Source: an uncultured Lachnospiraceae bacterium (GTDB lineage: Bacteria; Bacillota; Clostridia; Lachnospirales; Lachnospiraceae). From it: 6,735 nucleotides of DNA. Under the pieces are notes generated by a model, which was not told the DNA's origin, searched no databases, and saw only the letters and a program-made list of their open reading frames with translations. This document shows positions 6,082-6,735 of this stretch, piece after piece. The position numbers and the translations under genes are program-made. The first letter of the stretch is position 1. Each line of letters starts with the position of its first letter. The stretch lies in assembly GCA_910586095.1 (NCBI GenBank), contig CAJUHQ010000146.1, positions 1,887-8,621 of the forward strand. The letters run 5' to 3'.

Positions 6082-6692
6082 AGGCAGCTCACGCCCCAGC
6101 CTTCTTCAAAATCAGTTGGATAAGAATAGAATATTCCCCACACATCATTTTCAAGCGTTTTCAGCCTAGCATGATATGTCAAATCTCCTTCCTGTTTCCA
6201 CTTATGATCTCCTTCTTGTGTTGTATAACCATCTTCTACTAGTTTCTGTGTGACAGAATCTAAAGGTTCATCTTCAAAGTGCCTTATCCAAATCCGAACA
6301 TTCTCATTTACTGTCGTTGTCCATGTATCTGAATCGGACTGCTTCCATTCATTATCAGGCAGATAGATAGAATATCCATCACCAACTGCAAGTGTGGCTT
6401 GTTTTTGCTCCTGTTCTCCCTCTTTAGAAAAAGTAAGCATAGTGGTATTTCCCAATGTAGTATTCTCATCAGCAGAACTCTCATCAGGAATCTGTTGTGT
6501 TTGAGTTATTATCTGGTCAGATACATTTTGTATCTCTTCGTTTTTTATAATTTCTTTTTCTGTATCTTCTTGTGTAGTAGAACAACCCACCAGCGTTCCA
6601 AAACTGATTGTTAAAATAACTGCACATATTAATATAAACATTCCATTTTTCTTTCCATTTTTCCTTAAAATATTTCTAAAACGCTTTTTCAT
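6078..6692 (-). CDS. Lipoprotein, N-terminal fragment (before the frameshift)
   Basis: 204 residues as read. It starts at ATG 6692, with GAGGG ending 9 bases upstream. A positively charged start (MKKRFRNILRKNGKKN) leads to a hydrophobic stretch (about 18-34) and the lipobox LVGC with Cys37, so the product should be lipid-modified and sit outside the membrane. An acidic, Gln/Ser/Thr-rich linker (38-100) follows, then a domain beginning GYSIYLPDNEWKQ that is rich in Trp and aromatic residues. The last four residues before the stop (VSCL) are out of the proper frame. The frame is also open upstream to the window edge without a stop, so a longer protein, in which this is the last membrane segment, cannot be excluded. 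No name can be given. Confidence 0.65.
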   Translation of the reverse strand: MKKRFRNILRKNGKKNGMFILICAVILTISFGTLVGCSTTQEDTEKEIIKNEEIQNVSDQIITQTQQIPDESSADENTTLGNTTMLTFSKEGEQEQKQATLAVGDGYSIYLPDNEWKQSDSDTWTTTVNENVRIWIRHFEDEPLDSVTQKLVEDGYTTQEGDHKWKQEGDLTYHARLKTLENDVWGIFYSYPTDFEEGWGVSCL

Positions 6693-6735
6693 AACTTTTT
6701 TCCCTCGTATAATAAGTGTATAGCCAGTAGAAATG

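Larger units (their letters stand above)
5677..6692 (-). pseudogene. Lipoprotein gene split by a single-base frameshift
   Basis: Two adjoining reading frames appear to be one gene. The first (6692-6078) ends YPTDFEEGWG-VSCL-stop. If one G is added to the GGGG run at 6097-6094, the frame continues GWG-RELPVIVDTFALSME into the second (to 5677) without a stop, giving about 338 residues. The product would be a lipid-anchored extracellular protein: signal sequence and lipobox, an acidic Ser/Thr-rich linker, a beta-rich middle domain and an NTF2-like C-terminal domain. I recall similar C-terminal regions in some clostridial M56/BlaR1-type sensor proteins, but no metallopeptidase motif is in the window. 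The change may be a true mutation, a sequencing error in the G run, or, less likely, two coupled genes, since stop and possible GTG start overlap as GTGA. Confidence 0.7.

Noticed and set aside
5816..6242. Plus-strand frames opposite the lipoprotein gene
   Set aside because: Antisense shadows; the minus-strand frames carry a lipobox and folded-domain pattern.

Overview
The window looks like chromosomal DNA from a low-GC Gram-positive bacterium, most likely a gut-type clostridium of the Lachnospiraceae kind. That placement is inferred from AT-rich intergenic DNA, strong AAGGGG/AAGGAG-type ribosome binding sites, intrinsic terminators, and the protein types. All recognisable genes lie on the minus strand, so they read from right to left: a lipoprotein gene broken by a frameshift (6692 to 5677), a very large secreted transglutaminase-like surface protein (5364 to 2107), a TetR-family regulator (1827 to 1192), and the start of an FtsX-type ABC transporter permease (1015 to beyond base 1).

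The four genes look like separate transcription units. A strong hairpin lies between the lipoprotein gene and the transglutaminase gene (5558-5598). The transglutaminase gene has a good promoter (5435-5463), which falls inside the longest possible reading frame and so shows that the true start is at 5364, not 5532. A perfect 14-bp hairpin follows that gene (2001-2037). tetR has its own promoter, overlapped by a perfect inverted repeat that is probably its operator, and a weaker terminator. The permease has its own predicted promoter 56 bases upstream of its start.

The tetR-permease pair is the usual layout of a TetR-controlled ABC export or resistance system, with the ATPase probably just outside the window on the left. 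The transglutaminase protein carries an intact Cys-His-Asp triad. It sits behind a signal peptide and is held to the membrane by a C-terminal helix, not an LPXTG sorting signal. The enzymatic part is joined by an acidic repeat linker to several beta-rich domains and a Ser/Thr/Asn-rich stalk.

No RNA genes, insertion sequences, CRISPR arrays or phage genes were seen. I found no clear new multi-gene system. The points most worth a second look are the single-base frameshift in the lipoprotein gene, the architecture and in-frame 15-bp repeats of the transglutaminase protein, and the candidate operators around tetR and the permease.
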